From Gnetum montanum (taxonomy: Eukaryota; Streptophyta; Gnetopsida; Gnetales; Gnetaceae), in contig MNCI01028301.1 of NCBI GenBank assembly GCA_015680685.1, positions 410,007 to 474,006 of the forward strand: a stretch of 64,000 nt of DNA, written 5' to 3'. Made by a program: the position numbers and the translations under genes. The notes under the pieces are model-generated. The model was not told where the DNA came from. It saw nothing but the letters and a program-made list of their open reading frames with translations, and searched no databases. Below, piece by piece: positions 23,659 through 35,604 of this stretch. How positions within the stretch are numbered: position 1 is the stretch's first letter; the number at the start of each line of letters is the position of its first letter.

Positions 23659-25758
23659 ATGGAAGCAAAAGACCAAGAGGCTACGGGGGAGGCCAAGTGG
23701 GAGAACAAACTCCCCAAGCAAAACATGTGGAGTAGGAAGCCTAATCATTCAGCATTCATCAATAAACTCCTACCATTGAGCACTCAAGCCAAGGAGAGGT
23801 AGAAGCACTACCTGCACATGAACAAGGGTAGCACCTCATGCTATCTCTAGAATGCCTTTAGGTCATACAAGAAAAATTTATCATGTCCATGGTCATCATT
23901 GAATTGAACTTTGATCCTTTTCTGGAGTTTACTCTAGAATTTATAAAGATGCAACTCCAAGCATCTTCCCTATGGCCTACCTTGTCCAATAGTAATGAAT
24001 GGTATTTAGGGAAAACCTACCAATTTTGGCAAAACAAATGGGGTGATGCTATAGTGAACATTGAAGGAGTCTATGTGCCATACTTAGTAGAGGTAACTGC
24101 TAAGGCCCTTGATATTCCAAATGAAGGAGCCAATGTAGACTAATTTCAATAAGGTTAGACACTGATGCCAAGATGCTATGGTTACAAAGGACATATGGAA
24201 AAGAAGCCAAAGACTAAAGGGAGCTCTTAGTTGAAGAAAAGATTTACTTCAAGATTAGAATCTATCACTTGTTTCCAACTAAAATGCTCTACAACATATC
24301 AATGTATGTGACTAGAGGAAGCACAATATTAATGGAGAAATTCAATGCTAACATTATCCATATGTACTTCCTAGAAATTTAGAGTGGTTTGAGGAGAAGA
24401 ACGTGGGGAAATTAACATTGCCATTTCCTTGCCTTATCTAAAAGTTATGCAAACAAGTTAAAATCATGGAATACACTAGCAATGTTAAAATATGGGTCCA
24501 AAATGTTTCTTATGTAGAAATGTTCAAGCTGGTGCTATCCAAGAAAGATTAGCTAGAGAAGCTAGTAGGCACTAAGGGAGTTGCAAGTTCTCCTCCTACC
24601 AATAACATTCCAACTACAAGTTAGTCACAAAAAGTAGGATCTAGTAGCTAGCTGCAAACTAAATAGCAATAGCAATAGCAAAAAGTTCCATCGCTACCAC
24701 CACAAGATTATAGGTTGTTAATGAGCCATTTACAACAAATTATAGATACAATAAGCTAGGGAACAAGGGAAGGTTTCAATTTATAAAGTGAGAGAGATCT
24801 ATGCAAGGTCCACCATTTCCATAGATCTAGCAAGTGGGTAGGTGTCACTATAGATAAGAGGAGAGGATGACTAGGCATAAAAAATCTCAAGGAATGTTGC
24901 ATCATTCCAAGCCAATACCAAGATGCAGTTGGAGTAGTTGATGTTATAACAGACCATATCAAAGAATCATTTAATATCCCTATTGTGCTGAGAGATGTTG
25001 AAATGCTTACCGGTACCTTGATGACTCTTGCAAAACATGAAGTTATACTAGATAAACTGCTATAGATAGGCTAGGTCATGCAAAGCCTTTTTGATACCCT
25101 CATTATTTTCTGATTTAATTTCCACAAAGAGGCCAAAATTAGTTCCGTCTCTACTCAAAATCTAGATTGGCAATCCATCTTGGATAGTCTTGCCCATGTT
25201 CACTAGGCCAAGGTGAAGAATAAAGACTTGTACATAGAAGACTTAATAGAATACATGGGATTGGTGAACCTTTGCTATGCTAACTTAGCCATGTTAACAG
25301 TAGGTAGGCCTCAAAATGAGCTTGATTAATAGGTAGCGACAATCTATGTCATGTATGAGAATTAGTTTACTAACAATAAAGCTACATTACAGAAATTACA
25401 TATGACAAACTTTGAATTAGAAATTATCAAAGCTAGCTACCAAGGACAAAAGGATATAGTAGTGAACTTGATACATTGAATGTTAGATTACCAAGAACAT
25501 AGAAAGATAGCTAGATCTTTTTAAAAGAAAAGGAGGTAGTTTGTGGCCTAGTACGTGAAGGCCAACAAAATGTTTCTATAGCTAACATGCTCATGGGATG
25601 TACCCACTCCATCTAATATTACTCAATAAGCATGGATGGTACATGACCCAAGGATGGAAGAGAAAAATCTTTAGGCACTCTTAAATAGATATTAATTTTA
25701 ATGGCCTGATGATAAGGGGAAGAAGCCAATAGAAGAGCCTCCACCACTTGAAATATGA
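23659..25758 (+). pseudogene. ORF3 of element B
   Basis: Third gene, about 700 codons before decay. Best stretch 23883-24143: FDPFLEFTLEFIKMQLQ, then SSLWPTLSNSNEWYLGKTYQ and GDAIVNIEGVYVPYLVE. A shifted frame continues with VEEKIYFKIRIYHLFPTKM (24233-24290), ISMYVTRGSTILMEKFNANI and LPFPCLI-KLCKQVKIMEY (about 24420-24475), the core resembling the 'putative plant transposon protein' family. After a Gln/Ser/Thr linker (24600-24700) comes a Glu/Lys-rich coiled-coil-like tail, with VNLCYANLAML-type wording shared with A and D (about 25265-25300). It ends EEPPPLEI then TGA. Function unknown; stops and frameshifts throughout. Confidence 0.65.
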
Positions 25759-25966
25759 ACTACATTGAGCTACTTCAAGTTTTGTTTATTTTTGTTTTTT
25801 TTTATCATGTAATTGTGAAATTTTGTAAAAACACCACTGTAGCATTCTAAGTTATGTAAATAGTAAATTAGTCATATTAAGTTGAGTCTACCTTCTAATT
25901 TTGTAAGGAACTCTATCCTCATTTTGTTTTAACTTAAGGACAAGTCTCCAAGTAGTCGTGGGGGTA
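25759..25966 (+). other. 3' UTR and polypurine tract of element B
   Basis: It includes AACTTAAGGACAAGTCTCC, shared with the other elements, and the tract GTGGGGGTA at 25958-25966 immediately before LTR start TGATAAAG. Confidence 0.7.
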
Positions 25967-26602
25967 TGATAAAGTCAATTTTTGCACAATGCAATATTGT
26001 AGCCATGATATTGTATAAACAATGTCATATTCCATGTGAAATCATCATTGATACTATCTTGAGATGCATGAAGCCCTATAAATACTAACACTTGGATGCC
26101 CAATCAACAATGTTTCATTCCAAATCTTAGAAAAACTCTTATAGTTTATTTTCATAGTTAGTGATAGAGTGAATGCCTATAGTGTGATGTTTAGAAATTG
26201 AATAAAATATTTATCTGAGTGAACTACACTTGGATGTAGTTCATGAAAACAATAATGATTGAGATTGCTTTCCATCATTGCAACATCCACTTAGTTCTAT
26301 TTGTTTACTTAGCATAATTTTCTTAGCTTAATCATTTACATTTTCCAAACACTTTATTTTACTTATTCATTAGTAAAGTAGAATGAGTATGAATGACTTC
26401 AAGCATTAAAGTGTAATCATTTGGTAACCCAGTAGTCATTTCACTTAATTTTCTTAGTGGTGAATTCACTTGATTAGCTCACTAGTGAATTCACTTGGTG
26501 ATCGAAGTAATGGTTACATGAGTCCAAGGTGTGTTTGGTAAGCTAGGAATGGATGCTCATCACTATAGGATAGAATAGAATTATATTCTTGTCATTACTT
26601 AG
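25967..26602 (+). repeat. 3' LTR of element B, left part
   Basis: Starts TGATAAAGTCAATT and matches 14287 onward, including GCAATATTGTA words and CCTATAAATACTAAC (TATA). It stops at CATTACTTAG, where element C begins; the last five bases CTTAG are duplicated at 36430-36434. Confidence 0.9.
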
Positions 26603-27451
26603 TGATGAAACACATTTTTTTTGTCATGCTTTGATGTTGGATACCTGATGTTAGAGTTGCTACGTCAGGTATTCAACATTGGGGTCTTGATACCATGTTG
26701 GGTATTTGATGTTGGGGGGTATATGTTGGTCAATAAATATAGCACCTGGGCTCTTGATTTGGTAGTTATTTTTTAGTTTTTAGTCAAAGTAGTGAAGCTC
26801 TCATAGTTTAGTTTCTTTAAAGTTATAATGTTTTTTGATTGCTTGCAGAAGGAGTCTAAGTGTGTATAGTTCTTTGTTCGAACATTGATGTACTTGAGCA
26901 TGGCAGTGTGACAGGAATAAAATGAACTCTTTTGACAATCCTTGTAGCACTAAGAATAGATTAATGTTTCTTTTAATACACTTTCCTCTTATGCACTTTA
27001 CTTTACTATATTTCAATTGAGCAATTACTTTCTAGAAATTAATAAACACAAGCACGACCACTTTGAGCATACATATAGTACTTGGTAACCTAGCAATGCT
27101 TAACGTTTGGTAGCCTAGTAGCACTATATGTGTTTAGGATGTATCTAGGAAAGTGGGATGATTACTTGTGTTAAGGTAGTTAGGCAGTAGATGAATTAGA
27201 TCTTCAATTACTTTACCTTTCATTCTTGTTATAGGTAATAAAATTTAAAAAACATAAAATAAAAAAAATCATGTATCTCAATTACACTTAAACCATACCC
27301 TTGAGCCCCATAAGTGTAGTTGGGAAGACAACGAATGTTTTCAACACCCATTTCACTTCCTAGAAGAGCTAGTATACTAGAGAACTATATGTCCATGAAA
27401 ACACCTTAGTGATTCATATGGTTGGGCATAGGGGTACCTTGCCCCTCATCA
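26603..27451 (+). repeat. 5' LTR of element C
   Basis: It runs from TGATGAAACACA to CCCCTCATCA. The U3 array (26630-26717) is built from GATGTTGG, GATACCTGATGTTAG and related inverted words (TCAACATTGG), then CAATAAATATAGC as TATA region (26731-26743). AATAAAATG near 26917-26925 may act as poly(A) signal. U5 contains two TTGGTAGCCTAGTAGyA-like blocks. Confidence 0.92.
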
Positions 27452-27452
27452 T

Positions 27453-27470
27453 TGGTGTTGTTGCTAGGAA
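27453..27470 (+). other. PBS of element C (tRNA-Asp type)
   Basis: TGGTGTTGTTGCTAGGAA. All six differences from TGGCGCCGTTGCCGGGGA are C-to-T or G-to-A. One base separates it from the LTR. The leader to 27612 shows nothing else. Confidence 0.85.
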
Positions 27471-27612
27471 CCTTTTGGTATTTTTCATGTGCTAGCTAGG
27501 ACCTAGTAAAAGTATTTAAATCATTGAAGTAAACCTTTGAGTCACATCACATCTTAAGATTACTACAACAATATTTAGAAGCACATTGTGGTTTTTATTT
27601 TTCTAACATAAA

Positions 27613-29560
27613 ATGTCTTCTTCTCACAGGAGCAATTCTTTGTCCAAGTCTAATAAATTTTATCAGCCAGTGGCTCAATAGTATCAAATTGTATATGCTC
27701 ATCTTGATGAGTATGTACCAAACTTCACTTGCATCCTACACTAGGATGAATAGTTAAAATGGCGTGACATGGAGGGCAACATTGTGTTGTCACCCAATCA
27801 ATCTATTCCTACAATGCTCCACCAAATGCTTATATGATATGGTCTTCAGGAATGTCATGCTAAGCATGTTGTGTAAGATACTGATGTTAGGGATTATAAT
27901 CCCATTGAGGCATAGCATCTATAACATTGATAGCCAGAATAGTGCTATGAATATTCAAAGGAAAAAAGATTTAATGATTCTCCATTCCTGTTGTACCAAC
28001 AAGCTAGTGGAGAACTCTTCTCTTGGGGTTTTCCATTCAATGAAATTTCTCTCTTTAACTTCAGTGAAGGAGGTTAAATCTAGAACTTGAAATTCATGTT
28101 TCACAATCTTGATTTTGGTAAAAATGGATCCAATGAAAAGGAAGGATCTAGAGGGGCAAGTCAAGGTAGGGATATGGACAAGAAACAAGATCGTGATCAT
28201 GGTTGTGATCACTGAAGAGGTAGTAGTAGGCACTGTGAGGGGTGTTGGTTCTCCTTCTTCTTCCCCTTCATCATCATCATCATCTTCTTCTAGCTTTGAT
28301 CATGACCATAGAAGGCAAGACTGATGGAGGTGACCAAAATGAATGAAATGATTGAAAGGACCAAAATGATCGAAGGGACCATCAGGAAAGGTAAGATCAA
28401 GGGAGTGGACATTCAAGAGTGGTAAATTGCCATGAATGAAGGGGTAGTAGAGGACATCATAGGCACCATGATCAAGGTCTGAATGAGCCTTTGCTTACTA
28501 CTTGAAGTATGCTTAATATCACAGAGGCCATATGAATTCCAACAAGGCATGTGAAGGATAGTTAGATCAAAAGGTTAGACATGAACAATATTTCTTGGTT
28601 CGAAGGGGGATATAACTCTGATATGCAAAACCATCTCCAAGCTTTTCAAGATGCATTTGCCTTGTAGAACATAGAGAATTAGTGGTAGAAACTTAAGTTA
28701 TTATGAAGGATTCTCATCAAAGAATTAAAGAATTGGTATTGGTCCTTAGAGCTAGAATGTATTAGATAATGAAGTACCATGCTTGAATTGTTTAATGATA
28801 AATATCAAACATACTCTAGAGTGTCCAAATTGAGAAGGCAAATCCAAGGATGAAAACAAGGAATACATGAATCCTTGGATGCCATCATTGACCAATATTA
28901 TTCCTTAATGCACAAATTTCCTAGCCATGGTTATTCTTAGCTGGATTAACTTTGCCACATTGTAGACAAGATTCAATCAGAAATGAGGAGAACCCTTGGT
29001 GTCTACGCCCAAGGGCGACTATTAGAATTAAGTGTCCATCAAATACAAAGACTAATAAAGTAGGTAGCTAAAGAGGAGGGAAAATTAAGAAAAATAAAAA
29101 GTGTAGAAGAGTATAATTGCGATCCTTCCATTTGCAAGAAGGAGGCTTGATTTTGTGACAGTGAGAATAAATCCACATCTAATGAGGTGGTGAATAAAAA
29201 AACCTTGCCACTCCAAAAATTTCAATATGAAATTATGGAAAAATTTGATCAATTATGAAACTTCATGGATAGTATATTTCAAGTTGTTCTAAAAATTGTT
29301 GAAGAGTCCAAAGAACAAGATAGTGATCATAAGTGTAGAAGGTGCAAGGAAGTTGAACATGCCAATCACAAAGGTAAGGGAAAGATTGCTACGATAGAAG
29401 AGATTGTAGAAAGTGAATCAGATGATGATGGTAGGTGTGACATTTGCCAATATGTACATCCTAGGGGATGTTACCCCATTGTGTCACACTTACAAGAGTC
29501 TAAAGTGTATGCTTTAAATCCATGACAAACACAAAGGCAAACATCTAGAAGATTACCTTA
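27613..29560 (+). pseudogene. gag: gag of element C
   Basis: Start placed at ATG 27613 (MSSSHRSNSLSK), which matches MSSYFCKYED of F in position, about 140 bp after the PBS. The N-domain has YAHLDEYVPNFTCILH and WRDMEGNIVLSPNQ. A Ser-rich run encoded by TCA/TCT repeats lies at 28255-28300. Then follow LDMNNISWFEGGYN (about 28577-28618), the gag core with ESLDAIIDQYYSLMHKF, VYAQGRLLEL, and the knuckle CDICQYVHPRGCYPIVSH (29438-29491), spaced C-X2-C-X3-H-X3-C. The Gln/Tyr/Pro-rich C-terminus runs on toward 30000 in mixed frames. Multiple stops and frameshifts. Confidence 0.82.
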
Positions 29561-30179
29561 TCTTTAAGGTAATTTCAAGCAGTTCCACCAACAATAGCAA
29601 TATTATCCAAGTGGAGCTCCACCATAACCATATGAGTAGTATCAGTAGTGGTAGCAACCACAATCATGGGCGTTGGCACCACTAAGGTAGCAATACCCTT
29701 ATTGAAGACCTAATCCATATGGTTACTACATTCAGCAACCCCTATTTTCACATGACTCCTCTAGTCACATCTCTACTTTCCAACCTCACTACCATACTTC
29801 TAATTATTATTGAACTCAATCTCCACATGAAAGAAGGAATACCACCTCTTATCCTTACCCTTCTCCTATCCTTGCACATGTTCCTCCTCCACCCACCTAA
29901 CTACCACCTACTCCACCTGTGCAAGGTGAATTACCAAATCAACCACAACAATGCAATGCTACTAGGGCTATTAACTTATAAATAGTTCATTAGTAGGATG
30001 GGTTGAATACTCAATCAAAGAAAAGACCTTTCTTTTGACCTTGTAGTCCACCTAAGCCCTCACATAAACCTGCAATTGATAACCCTACTCCTTGTATTAA
30101 ACACCTTCAAGTCACCTTCAAACTAAAGTCTAGTTAGGATCCATATCGTCATGCTTTCTCATACTATATTTGATTGGAT

Positions 30180-30645
30180 TTGTGTTGGAAACCTTCTTAG
30201 GAAATTAGCTGATCTTGGAAGTCCTTGGATTTATTTGTAGATTGCTAGGAATGAACCATGCAAGGCTCTTCTTGATTCAGGTTCTAGTGTCAATTTAATC
30301 TCTCATGAGATGTACACTACATGGAACTTGCCTCCTCTCAAAAAGAGCAATATAAGATTAGAATTGGCAAACCAGTCCATCACTGTTTCATTGGGATTGG
30401 TGGAAGACATTATGACCATTGTCTATGGGTGGTCTTATCCCACTGATTTCCTAGTGATCAAAGTAGAGAACTACAAAGGGGATTTTCCAATCATAATGGG
30501 AAGGGCATGGTTGAGCACCATTGATGTAAGAATGGGCATTGGAGAACTTTTCTTGAAAATATCCAAAGAAAATGCATTCAGAAAGATCAAGAAGAAGAGA
30601 GTTCCATGCATTACATATAGGGATACAGGGTGTAATTGTGTGTAG
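30180..30645 (+). pseudogene. pro: Aspartic protease of element C
   Basis: Retropepsin-like. Active site KALLDSGSSVNLISHEMY is intact (Asp codon 30273-30275). The C-terminal half in the clean frame 30310-30645 has LVEDIMTIVYGW, DFPIIMGRAWLSTIDVRMGI and then PCITYRDTGCNCV. Among B, C and F this copy has the best preserved protease: F has Asn in place of the catalytic Asp and B has Gly changed to Arg. A stop follows where F reads QKFW, so the link to RT is broken. Confidence 0.8.
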
Positions 30646-30915
30646 AAACTCTAGGTCATAAAAGAAAGCATCTATATCTGCATGAAAATAGTGTGCACTA
30701 GAAATAGAAATCCAAAGGTGTATGTACACAACAACCACAAAATAGAAGGGTACCTAGTGGCTGACCATTGATTCTGAGAGTAGCACACTTTTCATGAAAC
30801 CAACTGAGAGCTTGACATGCACATATGTTACAGGCATGAATGAACTAGAGCAAGTTCATCACCAACTCTTTGATGATATAAATGATGATACTCATTGGGA
30901 AGAGTTGGAAATTCN

Positions 30916-33545
30916 ACTAAAGCAGATCGTCAAAGTGGAAATCGAGCAACTCATTAAGGCATGATTCATTTATTCCTTTTTGGATAGTGAGTGGGTTAGT
31001 CCAATTGTGATTATGTCAAAGAAAGGTCATTGATTTTTAGTTGTTGAATATGGCAACATTCAAAGATCATTTTGTATTGCCATTTCTTAATCAAATGCTA
31101 GACACAATATCTGGGCATTGCTACTACATTTTTCTAGATGGTTATAGTGGTTATAATCAAATTTAAATTACACCATAGGATTAAGCAAAGATAGCATTTA
31201 CAAATCCCTAGGGAACTTTTGCATATCATAAGATGCCATTTGGTTTATGTAATGTTCCTGCTGCATTCCAACACCTAGTTCTGAGCATTTTTCAATAGAA
31301 AATTGGTAGTGGTGTGGAAGTATTCATGGATGACTTCTTCACTTATGAAGGTACATTTGAACAAGCCCTAAACCGCCTTGAGAAAGTACTAGAATGATGT
31401 ATTGAAATCAACTTGTAGCTTAATTAGCAAAAAAATCACTTAATGGTTCAAGAGGGCATTGTATTGAGGCACAGAATATCATAAGCAAGAGTTGAGGTGG
31501 ACCTTGAAAAAATAAGGGTTATCCAAGGAATAACTTGCGAACTAGAAACTGTCAAAATGTTCAATCATTCCTTGGACATACTGGCTACTACTGATGATTC
31601 ATAGAGAATTTCTCTAAAACCACAAAATTGTTGGTGGAGCTAACAAAGAAAGATGCTCCCTTTGTCTAGAGCATGGAATGTGAAAAAGCATTCTAATAGC
31701 TAAAAGAGAAACTTGTAGAAACTCTAATTCTATAAGTACTTGATTGGTCTAGGCCACTTCATATCATGATGGATGTGTCAAATTATACTTTGGAATCTAT
31801 GCTTACAGAGTTAGATGATAACAAATGTCCATATTACATCCATTGTGCCAGCCAAAGCATTAAGGGTGCACAACTAAACTACACCGCTACAGAAAAAGAG
31901 TTGATGGCAGTGGTGTTTACTCTAGAAAATTTTAGGCATTATGTGCTTGGATACAAAGTGTTTGTGCACACAGACCATAGTTCCATTTTCTTCCTAATGA
32001 ATAAGACAACGGTGATTCCTCATGTCATACAGTGGCTAGTGATCTTGTAGGAGTTTGATATTATGATGGTAGATTGAAAGGGTACTATGACTGTGGTCAT
32101 TGATCACTTGTATTGATTACAATGGGACAACAAAGAGGAAGAAAATCCACTATTTGATATGTTTCTTGATGAACTCCTCTTTTTTGGAGCTATAATTGAA
32201 TAATTCCTCAGTGAGCCTAAATGGTATGATGGAATTCTCGCTTATCTTCTTACTCAGGAGATGCCACAAGGATTGGACCACTGGAAGAAACAACAGTTTC
32301 TTCACCAAGTAAAACACTTCATGGAAATCAATAGACACCTCTACAAAGTGTGCACTAATGGCCTAGTTCATTGGTACGTCCTTAATGCTAATCGATTGCA
32401 AATTCTCCAAGATTCTCACGAAGGTCCTTGTGGAGGACATTATGCTGGGAGATGCATGATCATTAAAATCCTGATGGCAGGGTACTATTGGCTAACAATC
32501 TTTAGGGATGCTCACCATTATGTTTGCTCTTGTGAATGATAACAAGAATATGGTGGAATGATTGCTTGAATGGAGGAACCTCAACAATGGATTCAACCGT
32601 TGGAACCCTTTGACATCTGGGGCATCAATTTCATGGGTTTCATCATGCCCATGTCAAATTCAAAGGNAGGCATCAATTTCATGGGTTTCATCATGCCCAT
32701 GTCAAATTCAAAGGCATACATCATAGTCACTGTTGACTATTGTACAAAATGGGAAGAAGAAATAGTCATCATCAACTGTACATCTTCAACTACTACTCGG
32801 TTTGTATAAAAGAATGTTGTAAACAAATTTGGTGTGCCACATGCATTAATTTCTTATAATGGAACTCACTTTATAGGTGCTACTTTTCAGAAGATCATGC
32901 AATGCTTAGGGGTTGAACACAAATTCACAACACCGTACTGTCCTCAAGCTAATGGTTAAGCTAACAATAGGGAAATCACAAGGATTTTGACAAGAATTTT
33001 TAGCAAATATAGGAAATACTAGAGCACAAAACTCAACGATGTCCTTTAGGCCTACCACTTAACATGGAAACTTCCTATAGGCTACTCTTCCTACGAGCTT
33101 ATGTACAGAAAATTACCAACACTTCCTATTTAATCTAAGCTCCATACACTTTCAATATCTTGTGACCTTGAGCTTGAATTAATTCTAGCCTAAAAAAAAG
33201 ACTAATGAATCTCAACCTGCTAGACGGAAATTAATTGGTAGCCTTATCATCCAACGAATTGCACAAGGCCTACAACAAAAAGCGTTATGGCCTAAAAATT
33301 AGAAAAGTCAAATTTCAACTGGGAAATAAGGTTCTCTATTGGAACCCCATACATGTACCTTAACGACCTAAGTTCCAAACATTGTGGGAAGGACCTTGCA
33401 TCATTTATGAAACTTTTCCTTTTGGGACCATGATGATCTACAAACCTAAGAGCCCAAAGAAGAAATAACTGGTCAACATCCAACAAATTAAACCTTTCCA
33501 TGAGTATAAGCCAACTCATAGAATAAAAACCTCATCAGATGGACA
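30916..33545 (+). pseudogene. pol: pol (RT, RNase H, integrase) of element C
   Basis: The RT amino part is missing at the N at 30915, where F has about 300 bp more. RT: SEWVSPIVIMSKKGH, then broken frames, EVFMDDFFTYEG (31318-31353), both Asp kept. RNase H in a clean frame at 31766-32050: MMDVSNYTLESMLTEL, YYIHCASQSIKGAQLNYTAT, EKELMAVVFTLENFRHYVLG, VHTDHSSIFFLMNK. Integrase (32261-33540): zinc finger HEGPCGGHYAGR...HHYVCSCE with the last Cys lost. Core GINFMGF has Asn for the first Asp, ISYNGTHF has Tyr for the second, and the Glu block has become QANG*ANN. An N at 32667 sits in a 46-bp duplication. C-terminal part: QLGNKVLYWNPIHV and TLWEGPCIIYETFPFG. Confidence 0.87.
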
Positions 33546-34213
33546 ACCACGTTCCATATTTTGGATCTCCTCCTTTTAACTTAGTCATGGGGGAGATGGC
33601 CACCCATGCTAATCATATAAGTGGCTCATTAGTTTTTCAACTTTTTATTTTACACATTCTTTATTTTACATCTTCTTGTTTTCAGGTTACTATTCTTTTC
33701 TAATTTTTGTTTTACATCGTCATTAGTACACTTGCTATTTCTTGAAAATTTTTTAGTTTCTTTTATATTTTCTTTTATTTTATTTTGATGTGATTTTCTA
33801 ACTTTTTGTTAATAAGTGCTAGGTACAGTGGTAATGCATTGGTTGATGGTGGTATGTACTATTTTTGTTATTTGATTATTGGTGTCTAGTTTTTGGATTT
33901 GAATTTCATTACAAATAATTAGGACATGGTTTCTTTTTCATGTAATTGGAAGTGAGTCCATAACACCCACCCATTCAAAAACTTTATGGTTTTCCTTGTT
34001 CTAGAAATGTGCAGTCTCTTTTTCATTGACAAAACTTTAATAAATTTGTGACTTTGCTAGTTTTTGGAATTGGGAAGGATTTAAAGGTTTGAATAGGATG
34101 TGGCTTCAAGGGGATTTAGTATTCTTTGTACCTTTTTTTCTACCTAGGTGCATGTGTGTTTTCATGAATTTCTTACTATTCTATGTCAACCAGTAAAAGA
34201 AAGTTAAATAAGT

Positions 34214-34442
34214 CCTTGCATGATGTGGTTCTCATAAAAAAAATGATGAGAATTCAAAGCACATCCCTTGGAAAAAATAAATGCATACATCTTTGCATGG
34301 TTTGGTACTTATTAGGAAAAAAAAATGAAAATTCAAAGCACACCCCTTAGACAAAATAAATGCATGTGTCTTTGCATGGTGTGGTTCCCATTAAAAAAAA
34401 AACAATAGGAATTCAAAGCACATCCCTTAGATAGAATAAATA
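34214..34442 (+). repeat. Three tandem copies of a ~78-bp unit
   Basis: Units starting TTGCATG at 34216, 34293 and 34372 each contain an A-run, then GAATTCAAAGCACA or near variants, then AATAAATGCAT. Element F begins the same kind of unit at about 63898, so the array is a feature of this post-pol region. Confidence 0.8.
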
Positions 34443-34865
34443 GGCTATAAGCAATGGTTATGGGAATACTCCCCTCTAACTAAGGCGCTTCCTCACTTCT
34501 TGCTTCTCTTCTCTTTTCTAATAAGGAATAGTGGTTGTTCTATGTGAGCACTCTTGTGTCTTTGGGGATGGACTAGTCTTAGAATGTCGATGCGAAGTCA
34601 CTGAACGTGGTTGGTTTTGATATGGACTAAGGATGGATATTATCAAGTCATTTAACCACAAAATCCACAAGGTGTTTCATGTGACCATAATTAGGAACTC
34701 CATTCCATTGTTTCTCATCCATCTATTCTTTCCATGTCTCACCTCACTGCTAGTTTCATGTTTTGGTTTGATGTGTCAAAATTCTTAGTTAGTTTTTTCT
34801 GGGTTTCTATACTTAACCTTTTGTAACCATTAATCATCCATAGAGCCCATGGACTCTTTGTTTTG

Positions 34866-34925
34866 AAGTTATGCAAGGACATAAGAGGCCAGTGCCTACT
34901 TTGGGGAGGACCCACTTGTATATCT
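34866..34925 (+). promoter_or_regulatory. Conserved non-coding block (C copy)
   Basis: GTTATGCAAGGACATAAG, then CTACTTTGGGGAGGACCC and CACTTGTATA. It matches A (4496-4580) and B (22622-22685). Confidence 0.55.
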
Positions 34926-35276
34926 TTTGGTTGGGTTAGTTAAGTTTTTTTACCCTTAGACTTTTACAATCAAATTATTTTTGTTTATCCCATCAATGAC
35001 ATCCCATTATGCACATCTTCATAACATTTTTTAGTGAACTTTTCTTTTTATTGTCTTGAATTCTTACACTCTCTTCAAATATTTTCTTATGTTGAAATTT
35101 TCCAAATTTTATGGACTACCTATCTATTTTATCCTATTTGTTAGCCTTCCTACTAACATTACTAAAGGAATCAATCTACCACAATCACAACCTAGCTAAG
35201 TGTAACCATCAATGAGACAAGGCATTTAAACTACTATGTGTTACACATTGCATAGTAATTCATGATTATGTTGTGA

Positions 35277-35495
35277 TTGCAATGGGAAACATGGACTGGA
35301 AGAGAGACTATCTTCACCAAGGATGATGCAGCAGGATCATTCGTGATCATTGGATCTTCTCTCATTCTTCTGCTACTAAGAGGTGTTAGATGTCAGTGTT
35401 ATTTAGGGTGTTCCCTTATCCTATCATGGACACCCAATGTTGAAAAGATTGTATCTTTGTACATTTGGGCACTCAGAGTTTATTATTCCATTTGA
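35277..35495 (+). pseudogene. ORF3 remnant of element C
   Basis: The segment WETWTGRETIFTKDDAAG lines up with the ORF3 start of D (GTKVRTTRQRTIPTKEEM), and the sequence before it (TTATGTTGTGATTGCAATGG) lines up with D's splice acceptor TTTATGATTACAG, here mutated. After about 20 residues the similarity ends. The remaining open frame (to 35495) is Leu/Ile-rich and unrelated to ORF3, so about 2-2.5 kb of ORF3 is deleted. The 3' UTR then continues normally (TTAATAATCCCATACC... near 35511). Confidence 0.55.
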
Positions 35496-35591
35496 GTCAA
35501 TTTGTATGTTAGTCAATAATCCCATACCTACCCAATATTTTGTAAAGAACTTGTTCTTCCTCTCCTTCACTCAAGGACAAGTTTTCATTTA

Positions 35592-35604
35592 GTCATGGGG
35601 GTTA
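35592..35604 (+). other. Polypurine tract of element C
   Basis: GTCATGGGGGTTA directly abuts the LTR start TGATGAAACAC at 35605. Primer site for plus-strand synthesis. Confidence 0.8.

Larger units (their letters stand above)
33578..35268 (+). other. Post-pol non-coding region of element C
   Basis: It begins with a second polypurine tract, GTCATGGGGGAGATGGCC (33583-33600). Then T-rich DNA, the tandem repeat at 34214-34442, GTCGATGCGAAGTCACTGA (34586-34604, like A and B) and the conserved block at 34866-34925. I find no clear TATA array before 35268, so the internal promoter seems lost along with ORF3. No gene. Confidence 0.6.

Noticed and set aside
27955-28324. Ser-rich and opposite-strand frames around the TCA repeat
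   Set aside because: The microsatellite keeps several frames open; the gag context explains it.
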